From Athripsodes cinereus (Eukaryota > Arthropoda > Insecta > Trichoptera > Leptoceridae), in the NCBI GenBank assembly GCA_947579605.1, contig OX388325.1, positions 11,527,572 to 11,591,571 on the forward strand: DNA of 64,000 nt, in the 5' to 3' direction. Shown in pieces: positions 22,337-32,916 of the stretch. Below the pieces are notes generated by a model, which searched no databases, had not been told where the DNA came from, and saw nothing but the letters and a program-made list of their open reading frames with translations. Position numbers and translations under genes: made by a program. The stretch's first letter is position 1; each line of letters begins with the position of its first letter.

Positions 22337-22892
22337 ACGTCGTTGCATATTCAAAAAGAGACATGTGCGCACATTTTTATTTGGGCATACTCTTTAGAAA
22401 CTGTTCATTAACCTTTAGCACGCCGCAATATGGTAAACCTAGGTATGTATTGTGCGCCGTGAAAAAACAAACAATCGTAAATCACATAATATTTGGACGT
22501 TTATTTGATATTGAATTATATTGTGACATGGATTTTATAATACTGTTGCCTATTGTGAGAAGAATACAAACAGTTGATTTCTATACTAGTATACCTATAT
22601 ATAGATATAATACAATGTAAAATAAGTCACCGATATCACCGATGCGACATTGGCGCACAGGACACTGTTTTTTGTGATATCACCGGTGATACGTTAGCGG
22701 GCGAAGGTTAAGGCATTAAAATTGTAGCTTGGACATTTTATTGGCATGTGATATTATTCTTTAAGTATTGAATTTTAATATTTGATACTAAGAATCACTT
22801 CATAAAATGGTTATGATATTGTCAGTAGTTTATTCTAGAAATGTCAAAACATTTATGAATTCACATGTCCCTTTTTGAATATGCGACGACGA
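22337..22892. mobile_element. TA-flanked MITE, copy 2, interrupted at TTAA
   Basis: Same family as 19119-19379 (the outer 22337-22411 and 22708-22892 align to it), flanked by TA. The middle is the inserted TTAA-flanked element 22412-22707. A 150-codon open stretch crossing this junction is an accident of the chimera. Confidence 0.75.
22412..22707. mobile_element. piggyBac-like non-autonomous element (TTAA duplication)
   Basis: It begins CCTTTAGCACGCCGC and ends GCGGGCGAAGG, with TTAA on both sides (22408-22411, 22708-22711). The paralogous MITE at 19119-19379 has a single TTAA at the same place (near 19187), which gives the empty site. Its 296 bases have no transposase. Confidence 0.8.
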
Positions 22893-23620
22893 TAAATTAT
22901 TTTATCATTTTCGTTTTTTATTCTTAGAATGTTGTGGCTTCCTTTTATTTACTTTACCAGCAGCTCCGGATGATCCCGTGTCAATTGTAGCCTGGAAAAG
23001 AATACAGCATAATATTATTTAAACATCACAATCCGTTTAAAAGGTAAATGTCTGTTTAAAATAAACAAAAAAGCTTTGTCTAAAAAGCAAAAAAGATGGT
23101 GGACACAAATAGAGCTAAAGTAACATTTAGACTGTTTCACTTTGGATGATCATGGAGACAGCAGAGTGTCAGGGTCAAAGCTGTTCATCAAAAGTGAACA
23201 CGTCTGTTCACACTTGCTCATCCTATGCTTTCACTGCCATGTCAACACTCGTTGTCATATCAATACTTACTCATAGCGAATAAGACAAATAATAGGAAAA
23301 TACTAATTATTTATGGGCGTTTCGGCAAAAGGACCTTTCATCAAAATTATGTCGATGAAAGGTCCTTAAGTACACTACAGACAACATATATACATAACAA
23401 CAAAACAATATAGTCAAAGAAGGAATCAATACATTGCCCCATTTATAAGTGTACACATTATAACAGTTTGTATTATATTCAAAGCCCATAAGGTTGTCAC
23501 ATTTAAATAAAAAAGGGGAAAAAAATGAAAATTGATAAAGACAGGAATTTACATAAATACAATTAAAAAAACATACATGAACAACAGTTGTCCGATCTTA
23601 CTAAATGTTATAGTTACTCT

Positions 23621-23668
23621 ATTCTATTTTTCTCAAGGCCATCCACTCGTTTGCGAGTGATTTAGGCT
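23621..23668 (-). mobile_element. 48-bp retroelement 3'-end insertion with 12-bp TSD
   Basis: The perfect 12-bp direct repeat TTATAGTTACTC (23609-23620, 23669-23680) encloses only 48 bases. The same phrase 'ccatccactcgtttg.gagtg' recurs at about 27425-27470. The size and TSD suit an extreme 5' truncation of a LINE. Confidence 0.6.
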
Positions 23669-23869
23669 TATAGTTACTCAATAAACAATATTAAACAATC
23701 AGTGCTGTCATTCACCTCACAACCTAACCTACTTACCTGTTCCATACACATATACGAAAATATGAATCAGTGTCACAAATGAAAATATAAAAATAAGGAA
23801 GAAAGTAAAGGGAAAATTATTTGAGATGCAGAGAAACCCAAACTGATATTAATCTTATTGTTATTAGAG

Positions 23870-24327
23870 TATTAATTGCTGCTTAACACTTGCAAAACTG
23901 ACTTTTTGAAAACGCGAGAACTACCGGCGAACATGTCAACACCTCCGAACTTAGTATTATATGTATTGACAATCCGGTGGAGAGGGTTTCTCAAACCAGC
24001 ATTTGTACGAACCCTGCTTAAGTGTAGGGGTCGATTTGATCTTCTAACCGAAGGCACACAACCTACCTTAGCTAACAACTGTGGGACATCAATATCTGAG
24101 GTGCAGATTCTACGCAAAATACAGGCGGCATCAATTAATTCTCGGCGCCCTGATAATTCGATTAAGATCTCGTTAGTTGCAATGCCGTATCTCCGCTCGT
24201 ACAATCGTAAGAATTTACGTTGCAAGCGCTCAACAGCCGTAACATATTTATCATAGAAAGGGTTCCATATGGTTGAACAGTACTCAAGCCTCGAACGAAC
24301 GAGCGCAGTATACAATGTCAACATTAT
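23870..24327 (-). pseudogene. 5'-truncated LINE ORF2 C-terminal fragment
   Basis: An open minus-strand frame of 150 residues reads TALVRSRLEYCSTIWNPFYD, then VERLQRKFLRL, and ends FKKSVLQVLSSN. The A-VRS-LEY-S--W-P motif with a following ERVQ-KF-R is the post-thumb region of CR1/Jockey-type ORF2. It lies inside the Harbinger-like element. The polymerase core is missing. Confidence 0.7.
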
Positions 24328-24581
24328 CTTTTTCTTTCATCATCGCTAGTGATCACTATTGATGAAACGTCAGTTCACACCTGTTCATTTTAAAGGATCA
24401 TCCAGAGTGATCACTGAAAGTGAACAAGTGTGAATACCCCTTAAGCATATAGTTTAACTTGAGGCGTGGAGTTAAGCTACAATACAACAAGAAATTACAA
24501 CAAGTGATCGGGTATATTATACAAGATAATATTGAGAGGGAATTTTTGAGGTTAAGTATGTGTGCAAAAGAGATATTATAA

Positions 24582-27367
24582 CATGATTAGATAATGAGTT
24601 TAATTTACGATGTATTTAAATTATCACTTGATTTTTTGAAAAATACCAGGACCATTTAACATCGTGCATAGATACATGTATTCCAGAAAAATCAGTCAAG
24701 CCTTCTAGTTATCCAAAATGGTTTAGTGCAGAATTAAAAGATATGGTTATGAAAAAAAAAATAGCGCACAAGAAATATAAAGAAACGTATGATATTAATG
24801 ATTATAATGATTTTTCTCAACTGCATTCTCGGTGTTCTTTGTTGTCCAAAGAGTGCTATAAGCAACATGTAAAATCAATGGAGGACAATTTACCCAGAGA
24901 TTCCAGAGACCTGTGGAGGTTCGTCAATGGTTTGAGGGAGGATCGGGTTGACATACCTTCTACACTTTTTCATAACAACCAGCATTCTGAATCTCTTCAG
25001 AGTGCAACAAACCTATTAGCTTCTTTCTTTCAGGAGGTTTATGATAAACCATCCAATCTTGTCGACTCCGACTTTTCCTCTGACAAGAAAATCGATTTGC
25101 CCAGCATTACTATTTCTATCGACGAGGTCAAAAGTGCGATACTTGCTTTGGATGCTTCAAAGTCTGCTGGTCCCGATGGAATTCCTAATGTCTTCTTAAA
25201 AAACTGCGTTGAAATTATGGCAAGCCATTTACAAATAGTGTTCTCTTTATCATTAAAATCGGGAATTTTTCCTAGCATTTGGAAACAGGGCTACATATGT
25301 CCTATATTTAAAAAAGGTGATAACACACAAGTTAGCAATTATAGACCTATATGCATATTATCAGCAATTCCCAAACTTTTCGAGTCGATAGTTGTCCAGA
25401 AAATAAAATGTCCTTTAAATACAATAATTACAAGTAAACAACATGGTTTTATGCCAAAAAAGTCAACTCTCACGAATTTGGTAATTTATCAAAATTTTAT
25501 AGTAGGTAGATATTATTTCAAAAAGAGGTCAAGTCGACTCCATATACACGGACTTCTCTAAAGCTTTTGACAAGGTGTCTCATGACAGGCTACTGTGCAA
25601 ATTACGTGGATATGGAGTCGATAGAATTTTCTTACAATGGTTGGAAAGTTACCTCAAAGATCGTACTCTTAAGGTGAAGGTTGATAACTGTATTTCTGAT
25701 ACTATTTATGCGTATAGTGGAGTCCCGCAAGGGGTCGCACTTAGGACCAATCTTGTTTAACTTATTTGTTAATGACATAGTTGAGATCTTCAGAGACATA
25801 GAGGTGTTACTATTTGCTGAAGATTTGAAGCTATACAAATCAGTTAAAAACGTAAATGACTGTATTGTGCTCCAAAATAATTTAGATTTATTAAACGATT
25901 GGTGTAAGCAAAATAAATTGAGTCTCAACGCCTCTAAATGTCACTAGTTACACATGACTATTCAATCAACAATATTATTCTACAATGTGCTTCAAATCTG
26001 AAGGATCTAGGAGTCACCTTCTCTGACGATCTAACTTATAACTTACATATAGAGGAAATTGTCAGCAGGGCTATGAAGTGCCTGGGTTTTGTTTTTAGAT
26101 TGGCAAAAGACTTACAGCAAATAAAATCTTATAATCTTCTCTTTGCATCCCTCGTGAGACCATTATTAGAATATAACAGCGTTATATGGTCTCCCAATTA
26201 CGCTATCCATATTAAAAGTATAGAGAGAGTGCAGAGGAAGTTTTTGAGATTGGTCAATTACAAAAAAGGCATCCCAATCGAAAATATAGATTACACTAAT
26301 TTGATGAGTGAGCTTGGCCTCCTCATTCTACAAAGTAGAAGAAAAATGTTGGATCTCTGTTTTTTCTATAAATTGCTTAACAACGCCATTGATTCTCCAG
26401 AACTTATTGAATGTGTCCAATTCAGTGTTCCTGCTAGGTTGACCAGACATACTGTGATGTTTCATGAGGCAAATACTCGCAATAATTATGTATACTATTC
26501 TCCACTAATTAGGATTCACAGGCTGGCCAATCAGGTAGGGGACAACACTGATATTTTCGCTGACAATTTTCAAAAATACAAAACTGACGTAGTAAATTAC
26601 TTAAAACTGTGTAATTGACATTGGGCAGTCGAGTTTTGCGTTCAAGCGGTTGATTTGTTCTTTGTATATATGATATATAAATGTTGTATTGTAATTATTT
26701 TCTTATTAATATTTTCCAAAAATATTGTTTTAAATTATTGAATTGCTTTTATGAATTTTTTTTTTATCTGACACATTCCATCTATTTATCTATCTGCGTT
26801 GACTACCTGTATACTATGGTTTGTTACATTATTTCTGTTTTATATGATTAAAATTTTGTTATTATTGCCTTAGATTCATTATTCATTGATTTTGCTGAGT
26901 CCTTCTGAATTAATTATTTGTTTTTAATGTTGTCATAATGTTTTTTTTATTGCTTCTATTTGATTTTATTATACTAATTATATTTATTAAATTTTAATTA
27001 TTGATCTATTTATATTATGTATATATTAATTTATTTATATTGTTTTCGATTATGCATTATTATTTTATGTCTTTCTGTCTTGTTTGAATTTACTTTTATG
27101 TGCTTTTTGTGTCTGTCATATATTTTAACATGTAAAAGGCTAACGCCGTATGTTGTAATAAATAAATAAAATAAATAAAAAATTTATATATAGGTCTGCG
27201 ACCGGTTTCGATACGCTAGTACCATTCACGAGCAGAATATAAACTTAAATAAAAGTTTATATTCTGCTCGTGAATGGTACTAGCGTATCGAAACCGGTCG
27301 CAGACCTATATATAAAATCAAGTGATAATTTAAATACATCGTAAATTAAACTCATTATCTAATCATG
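24582..27367. repeat. Long palindrome with a LINE inserted in its left arm
   Basis: The right arm 27253-27367 (115 bases) is matched in inverse by 27183-27246 (64 bases, apparently perfect, 6-base loop AAATAA) plus 24582-24635 (54 bases). The two left pieces are separated exactly by the LINE fragment. The pre-insertion structure is therefore a palindrome of about 236 bases with CATGATTAG outer ends and a GACCGGTTTCGATACGC inner segment. It encodes nothing recognisable. Confidence 0.85.
24636..27182 (+). pseudogene. 5'-truncated CR1/Jockey-type LINE, ORF2 frameshifted
   Basis: Coding similarity opens in frame at the insertion junction (FFEKYQDHLTSC...) and continues through 24743-25561. It then shifts frame to 25575-25760, 25681-25947 and 25938-26618. 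RT landmarks are SKSAGPDGIPNVFLKN, FKKGDN..SNYRPICILSA, GVPQG and an altered catalytic box (FAEDLK for FADDLK). The C-terminal part has SLVRPLLEYNSVIWSPNY and ERVQRKFLRLVNY. The 3' UTR ends in (AATAA)n at 27158-27182. The frameshifts and active-site change make it dead. Confidence 0.85.
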
Positions 27368-27498
27368 TCGCGTAATTATCACATAGTTAATGCCAAAAAC
27401 ATCGAAGATATTATAACGACATCGGTTCTATTCTTCTCAAGACCATCCACTCGTTTGGGAGTGATTTAGGAACAACATTGATATATTATCACCTATAG

Positions 27499-27875
27499 CA
27501 GTGATTCCCAAAGTGGTCCAGGTGGACCCCAAGGGGTTCACGAGAGACTCGACGGGGGTCCACGATGGCGTGACTAAAGAATGGGGGTCCATGAGTTGTA
27601 AAAGGGGGTCCACGAATCCATAATTAAAGTATTGAATATTCATTAAAAGCACCAGATATTGACATAAACAATAGTCGGTACAAATACCCGGTACATTGTA
27701 GATAAAGGTGCTGTGAGAAAATATTCTGTAAGAAAACCGAGGAGTTTAAGAAATATTTCAAATTCCTATACCGTTTGGAAATTTTAGCGAAGGGGGGCTA
27801 GAAATACAGGGGGTCCAACGGAAACAGCACATTTTTTGTTAGTGGTCCGTGAGAAAAAAAGTTTGGGAACCTCTG
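27499..27875. mobile_element. hAT-like MITE, 'CAGTGATTCCCAAAG' ends
   Basis: The left end reads CAGTGATTCCCAAAGTGG and the right end inverted reads CAGAGGTTCCCAAACTT. The interior repeats GGGGTCCACGA phrases and carries the shared MITE core ('accgaggagttt', 'aaattcctatacc'). Flanking bases (ctatag / ctttag) do not give a clean 8-bp TSD. Confidence 0.65.
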
Positions 27876-27883
27876 CTTTAGAT

Positions 27884-28318
27884 AATACTTTCTGTTTTAA
27901 ATCATATTCCTGATTCAGTAAGACAATGTCTAAATTTTAATATTAAAAGTGAGTTATGTATTTCAATGTCTTTATGACACAGGGAATTTACACTATTATG
28001 TAAATAAATAGCATTTTATACTATGACTGTTCAAAGTTTGTTCAATATGATTATATTTACTGCTTCTCACAATATTTTGTTTGTTATTAATACAAAGTTA
28101 AGTACTGTCAAATATGATTGCGCAGCATTGCTGTAAGCATAGACATACTAGACTTGCAGCGCAGAACATTTTTTCGGATTTTTGTGTTCCAACATCGATG
28201 ACGTTCAAGCATTAGCAATGTATTGTCTTACAACTAACGTCAGTTTAAAACTGGATGCAAAATCTGATGGGCTGCATGACAATTTTTTTCTTTGAATTAC
28301 CGATCTACTATATCTTTG
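27884..28318. other. Intergenic
   Basis: AT-rich, no gene or clear repeat seen. Confidence 0.4.
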
Positions 28319-28319
28319 T

Positions 28320-28624
28320 ATACTATACTATACTATACCCTCACGCCGTGTCCCAAGTAGGGTAGGCAGAGAGAACGGAACGCCAAACAGATCTATCTTT
28401 ACACACTTCCTTCGCTTCCTCCACATTCATACAGTTTCTCATACACGCACGTCGGTTCCTCTTACTCAACACGCGGCCGTCCTTGAGAATTTGATCCACG
28501 TGATCAAGCCACCTGGTTCTCGGACGCCCGCGTTTCCTCACAACCTTTCTTTCGGATAAGTATATCCTCTTTGTCATTCTTACCTCGTTCATTCGTTCAA
28601 CATGCCCAAACCACCGTCTGAACT
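28320..28624 (-). pseudogene. RTE-type LINE 3' end with (TATAG)n tail
   Basis: The minus strand reads RRWFGHVERMNEVRM, then KRGRPRTRWLDHVDQILKDG and ends VWRSVLSAYPTWDTA, stop. GHVERM followed by RKRGRP-TRW is the usual C-terminus of RTE-like 'endonuclease-reverse transcriptase' ORFs. The 3' end has a (TATAG)n microsatellite tail. A related copy lies on the plus strand at about 39100-39870 with the same ending and tail. Confidence 0.75.
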
Positions 28625-28878
28625 ATATATCTTTGGCTGTAATAAATTTTGTTTGAAAGGATTTTTTTCACCGAATAAATCATCCAACATACATACACGT
28701 CTAACGCATACGAAAAATGCAAATAATTATTCTGTGTTAAAAAAATTCCACCGGATTCTTATTAAAATACTACATATCTACATAAAAACAATTCAAAATA
28801 TTTGACGCTTAGATACTTTCACAGTCTGAAAGAATTCTAAAAAAAAAAACATTTAAAAAGGAAGAAAGATATTAAATT

Positions 28879-29382
28879 TTAATAAAACATAAATACCCTT
28901 CCATATTTGTGTAGCGGATCATCTTTCTTTTTCTTTTCATTATCTCCCGCCAATTTCAATGTTTTATTAAAAATCAATTTCTGTTTAGACACCCCAACAC
29001 TATGAGAACTCTTCCCAAGATGCATGGCTTCATACTTCTTATCTAGCCTCTTCTGTCTTTTCCTCTGTTCCAATAATTCTCTATAATTTTTATACTCCTT
29101 CCTATGTGGTTTAGCACCTAAACTAACACATAAAGCCACTTTAGCCTCCTCCTGTTTTTGATGTGCAAAACCTGATATACCAAACTTAATAATCTCTCTT
29201 CTAGCTCGCTGAATGTCTATTCCTTTTCTTTTATCCACTTCTTTTGGTTTACCAACACTCACAAGTCCAGGATAATCATTTTTCGGTTTGGCTTTATAAC
29301 TTGCATAAGTGACAACTTTTAACTCTTTATCTACATTTGCTTTTAACAAAGCTGCTCTGGTCGGTACAAAACAATCAGTCAT
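28879..29382 (-). CDS. DUF4602 / C1orf131-like nucleolar ribosome-biogenesis protein
   Basis: An intact single-exon ORF of 167 residues starting MTDCFVPTRAALLKANVDK. The diagnostic block is IDIQRARREIIKFGISGFA, then LGAKPHRKEYKNYRELLEQR. This matches the DUF4602 signature (HKFGITG ... LGAKPPKK-YVNYK-L-EQ) of human C1orf131 and yeast Faf1-type proteins, which are parts of the small-subunit processome in the nucleolus. The protein is very rich in Lys and Arg, with a likely coiled, highly charged middle (QRKRQKRLDKKYEA) and a KKKKK nuclear-type stretch near the C-terminus. The first ATG is used and no better upstream start is seen. It has no introns and is flanked by transposons on both sides, yet the frame is clean, which suggests selection. 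A retrocopy is possible. Confidence 0.85.
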   Translation of the reverse strand: MTDCFVPTRAALLKANVDKELKVVTYASYKAKPKNDYPGLVSVGKPKEVDKRKGIDIQRARREIIKFGISGFAHQKQEEAKVALCVSLGAKPHRKEYKNYRELLEQRKRQKRLDKKYEAMHLGKSSHSVGVSKQKLIFNKTLKLAGDNEKKKKDDPLHKYGRVFMFY

Positions 29383-30060
29383 TTTATATAATTCGATTAT
29401 TATTGTGTAAAAATATTTAGTAAAAATAACTCACGACGAAACAAAACTGACATAACCTATAAATTTGACATTTGAAAAATAACAAACACAGTGTTGCCAA
29501 CTCGGATTTTGAAAAAGAAATGGAACAGACTAAAAAAGTTCGCACACCAAATTATTTAATTGAGTAATTTGAGCAGCAGAAAATATTAGATAAATAATAT
29601 TTTTCACACACCGATGTACCTTCGGATCCACATGAAGTTTTTGCGATTTCTTACCAATTATTAATGATGACTACGAAAATAATGCCAGTTTCCGCTTTGC
29701 TATTTTAACCAAATAATGTCGAAATACGCTAGTGTCGTTCATTCAGATGCTACATATAAAATCACATAAAAAGATGCTACGTACAAAGATTTATTATTTG
29801 AACAAGATTAAAAATTTAGCTTTCACAAGTTTAATTAAAATTAGCTCACAGTTTGCTGCTCATTGATTTATTTTGCTGGACAAATAATCATTATGCCGGT
29901 CGAATAACTTTAGAGTTTTACAACATTATATTATTTGCAATAGAAATATAATATTCTCGCTGGGCATAAGTAGCATATCAACATGATAATTATACCTATT
30001 GTTCGCCAGTGTGAGCAAGAAGTTCCCATTGCAAGATATTAGATACGGAAATAAATAAAA
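29383..30060. other. 5' flank of the DUF4602 gene
   Basis: AT-rich. It should contain the promoter of the minus-strand DUF4602 gene, but I see no convincing TATA or initiator. Confidence 0.4.
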
Positions 30061-30600
30061 CAATGAGGACTATTACTGGATGTGTTAAGCCTACCCCTCT
30101 CCCATGGCTCCCAGTAGGTACTTTCAAACATTGGTCCCCCTGACCTGCGAAGAAAACAGGCCACCGCAAGAGAACTCGACAAGATCAAGAGGAACCCCAT
30201 GATCCCTGCTTTTCGGGACGTCTTTCATCCTCCAAAACAGCGATTTAAGTCCAGAAAACCCGTATGGACAGAAAAACTAGAAGATTTTAATCTGACCAGG
30301 GCATGGAGAGAGAAATGGAACAATGTAGCCTCGCTGACAAACAAAAACATCATCATAGACCCTGCTATCGGGGTTCCGGGCTACAACCTCTCCCGAAAAG
30401 TCTGGCTTCAACAAAATAGAATTCGCACGGGTCAGGGTTGCTGCAACTACCAAATGTGAAAATGGGGTAGGAGGGAGTCTCCGGAATGCGACTGTGGAGC
30501 TCAGTTCCAAACGATTCAGCATCTGGTAGAGGAGTGTCCAGGTAGAAGATACGAGGGCAATTGGATGCCGGATGGTCATCCATAAATCGACCCCAGAGGC
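30061..30600 (+). pseudogene. Non-LTR retrotransposon ORF2 C-terminal relic
   Basis: The frames read RTITGCVKPTPLPWLPVG, then FHPPKQRFKSRKPVW, NIIIDPAIGVPGYNLSRKVW, NRIRTGQGCCNYQM, stop, and in a continued frame KWGRRESPECDCGAQ, QTIQHLVEECPGRR. The WG---SP-CDCG--Q---H---ECP zinc-like box is a common C-terminal end of LINE polyproteins. Internal stops and shifts show decay. Confidence 0.7.
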
Positions 30601-30734
30601 GGTGCAGTGGCTTTCTGAATGAGAACCAAGAATTTGATATGGAATAACTATTATTAATGCAAGCCGAAGCCATACAAAATGTAAAAAAAGTAAGCAACAC
30701 AATTAGTATTGTTCAGAATCTGAGTATTCGTTTT

Positions 30735-31352
30735 TATGTATTCGTTCTTCAACTTAACGCGAAGAACTAAATCCTCAATGCCAAATCTGTTCGGTCTTTT
30801 TCGTTCTTTTGGGAAAAATTACATTAAAGTACTATATTTTCAAAGAAACTAAGGTTTAACATCGCGTGGCAAATAAAGTCACGAACGAGATTTAAATCTT
30901 CGTGTGTGTTTTTTTTTTGGAAAAAAAACCTTAAGATACTCTATTTTCAAAGATACTAAGGTTTCATATTGCGTGTCAAACGTTGAGAACGAGATTCTTG
31001 GATTTAAATCTACGTGTTATTATTTTGGAAAAAACGCCATTGGAGTATTCTATTTTCAAAGGAATTAAGGTTTTATATCGCGTGTCAAATGTAACAAACA
31101 TGATTCAAAGATTTAAATCTTTGTGAAGTTGTTTTGGTAAAAATACCATTAGAATACTCTATTTACAAAGAGACTAAGGTTTAAAATCGCGTGACATATA
31201 TCACAAACGAGATTTAAGGATTTAAATCTTCGTGTCGTCTTTTGGGAAAAAGGCCTTTAAAATACTTTATTTTCAAAGAGACTAAGGTGAAAATCGCGTG
31301 ACAAATTCCACGAACGAGAACGAATGTAAAGAACGAACTGTTTTGAAGAACG
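30735..31352. repeat. Tandem array of about five ~108-bp units inside a loosely inverted frame
   Basis: From about 30811 to 31320 the phrases 'tattttcaaagagactaagg', 'atcgcgtgacaaat', 'cacgaacgagattta' and 'ggatttaaatcttcgtgt' recur in the same order every 105-110 bases. The flanks 'ttcgttcttcaa' (left) and 'ttgaagaacga' (right) are inverse, so the whole may be a TIR element with internal tandem repeats. Confidence 0.75.
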
Positions 31353-31511
31353 ATGTCTCAAGTACCGATTACTGAAAAAGAACTGGATTTACCAACACTA
31401 AACACAATCTGGCAACCGGCAACCCTGATTACTAGGCTATGCTAGTGATGTGAGTAGAGAAAATTCTCCGGAGAAATTTCTCGAGAACGAGAATTTCTCT
31501 GCTGATGGAAG

Positions 31512-31835
31512 AGAAATTAAAGAGACCATTAAAGGTCACGTGGTCTTGTCTATGGATTTGCTTTTGCTTGGGGGGCAAACAATCAAATTGCGCAAATCAT
31601 ACTTGTAGGATGTTATGCCATAAGAGAAAAAAAAGAAAGTCAGACGACAAAATTATAACAAAATCGACACTGACAGTTTTTTTGATTATTAGGTATCTAT
31701 TGTTTAGGCGTCCCACCTAATATTACACCGTAAACACTGTGAATGTGTTGTGTTGGGATGCCTGATGCCCCTCAAGGATTTTTCTGTGACGTCATCATTT
31801 AATGGTCTATGATATTTTTCGCGGCGGGATTCCCC
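31512..31835. mobile_element. Possible MITE nested in the hAT element
   Basis: It begins AGACCATTAAAGGTCACGTG and ends, inverted, with AGACCATTAAATGATGACG. It is related to 11965-12515. Exact edges and TSD are unclear. Confidence 0.45.
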
Positions 31836-31908
31836 TACAAAATATATGAAAAAATATCCGGTATTGACATCACTACGTGGCAGTTCTTCACAGGCAGTGA
31901 CTAGAATA

Positions 31909-32212
31909 CTGCCCTGCTAAGTAAAAACACAGTAATTACCAAAACACATAGGTGTCAGAATCGCAGATCAAGTTTGAAACCTTTTGTGTGTATTTTTTAC
32001 ATTAATTATTAAAAAACAACACATAATCATCACATATCTCAGATATTTAATATTTTTCCTATTAGTAAACTAATTCAGATATTTGAAACGACTGTGGAAG
32101 GTTTGTTTTTTAGTATTTGAAAAAATAAACACAAAAAGTAGTTTCAAACTTGGTCTGCGATTCTGACACTTATGTGTTTTGGTAATTACTGTGTTTTTAC
32201 TTAGCAGGGCAG
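31909..32212. mobile_element. TIR element with ~72-bp nearly perfect ends, AATA TSD
   Basis: It starts CTGCCCTGCTAAGTAAAAAC and ends with the inverse, which extends with few mismatches for about 72 bases (to 'agtttgaaac'). The flanks are AATA (31905-31908, 32213-32216). The 304 bases are mostly TIR, so the RNA would fold into a long hairpin. It sits immediately upstream of the BED-finger exon of the host hAT element. Confidence 0.8.
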
Positions 32213-32223
32213 AATAGTGCAAA

Positions 32224-32349
32224 ATGGGCAAGAAGGAATTTATATTTAGATATTTTGTCGAAGAAACGGCAGGAAGCAAGTCACAACAATACAAGTGCAA
32301 GTTTTGTGGTGCCAAGTATGTAAAAAATGTAACAAGAATCATCTTGTAA
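32224..32349 (+). pseudogene. hAT transposase N-terminal fragment with BED-type zinc finger start
   Basis: The ATG at 32224 opens 41 codons: MGKKEFIFRYFVEETAGSKS, then QQYKCKFCGAKYVKNVTRI, then TAA. The K-C--C-AKY--N-T segment is the first half of a BED zinc finger as found at the N-terminus of hAT transposases. The His part and catalytic domain are absent. It lies inside a TIR element with hAT ends, which supports the assignment. Confidence 0.65.
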
Positions 32350-32916
32350 AAAGTCCAAACAACAATTCTCCTCTGATGGAAGAGAAATTTCTCTCCATAA
32401 TTTTTCTTAGTGGTAATATGACCCTTCACCCAGAACACTTCGCAGCCAACCTGATTTTCTAAGTATATTCCTTTTACACATAACCATTTTTTGATATTTA
32501 TTTTATCTATTTACATAATATTCACTGCCAAAGCCTTTTACATGTAAAACCCCTGTATACTTACAATACAAGTATACAAAGGTACGATCACTTAAAAAAA
32601 AGACACATTTCATGATTATATTTTTTTTGAACATTGTAAAAATGATCAATAAAAAATATATTTGCCTCAAAATATACCATAATTAATCGTAGCAATATTG
32701 GTGAAAAATTGCCTCAACATTTGTACATTGTTATTGATTGATTGAATTAAGTACTGATTTATTATTATTATACTGTTAAATAAAAATAAAAAAATCTCGG
32801 AAAATTCTCTACTTCGAGAAATTTACCGAGAAATTTCTCGGTAAATTCCTCCAAAAATTATTTCTTGAGAATTTCACAACACTAGGCTATGCTGGCTATG
32901 CATAGAGTATAATAAT

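Larger units (their letters stand above)
23119..24441. mobile_element. PIF/Harbinger-like MITE, copy 2, enlarged by retroelement insertions
   Basis: It starts AGTAACATTTAGACTG and ends GTGAATACCCCT, flanked by TAA (23116-23118, 24442-24444). Outer parts match copy 1 (16191-16663) in reverse orientation, including 'gctagtgatcact' and 'atgaaaggtcc'. The size difference comes mainly from inserted LINE material at about 23620-24327. Confidence 0.68.
31443..32884 (+). mobile_element. hAT element with 8-bp TSD and transposase remnant
   Basis: The ends read TAGTGATGTGAG and, inverted, TAGTGTTGTGAAATTCTC, flanked by a perfect GGCTATGC duplication (31435-31442, 32885-32892). TAGTG-TGTGA termini with 8-bp TSD are classical hAT. 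Subterminal 'gagaaatttctc' repeats are dense. It holds a BED-finger exon (32224-32349) and two other short elements. Confidence 0.87.

Noticed and set aside
22168..22620. 150-codon open frame
   Set aside because: It crosses from flank into a MITE and then into a TTAA element, so it is a chimera of insertions.
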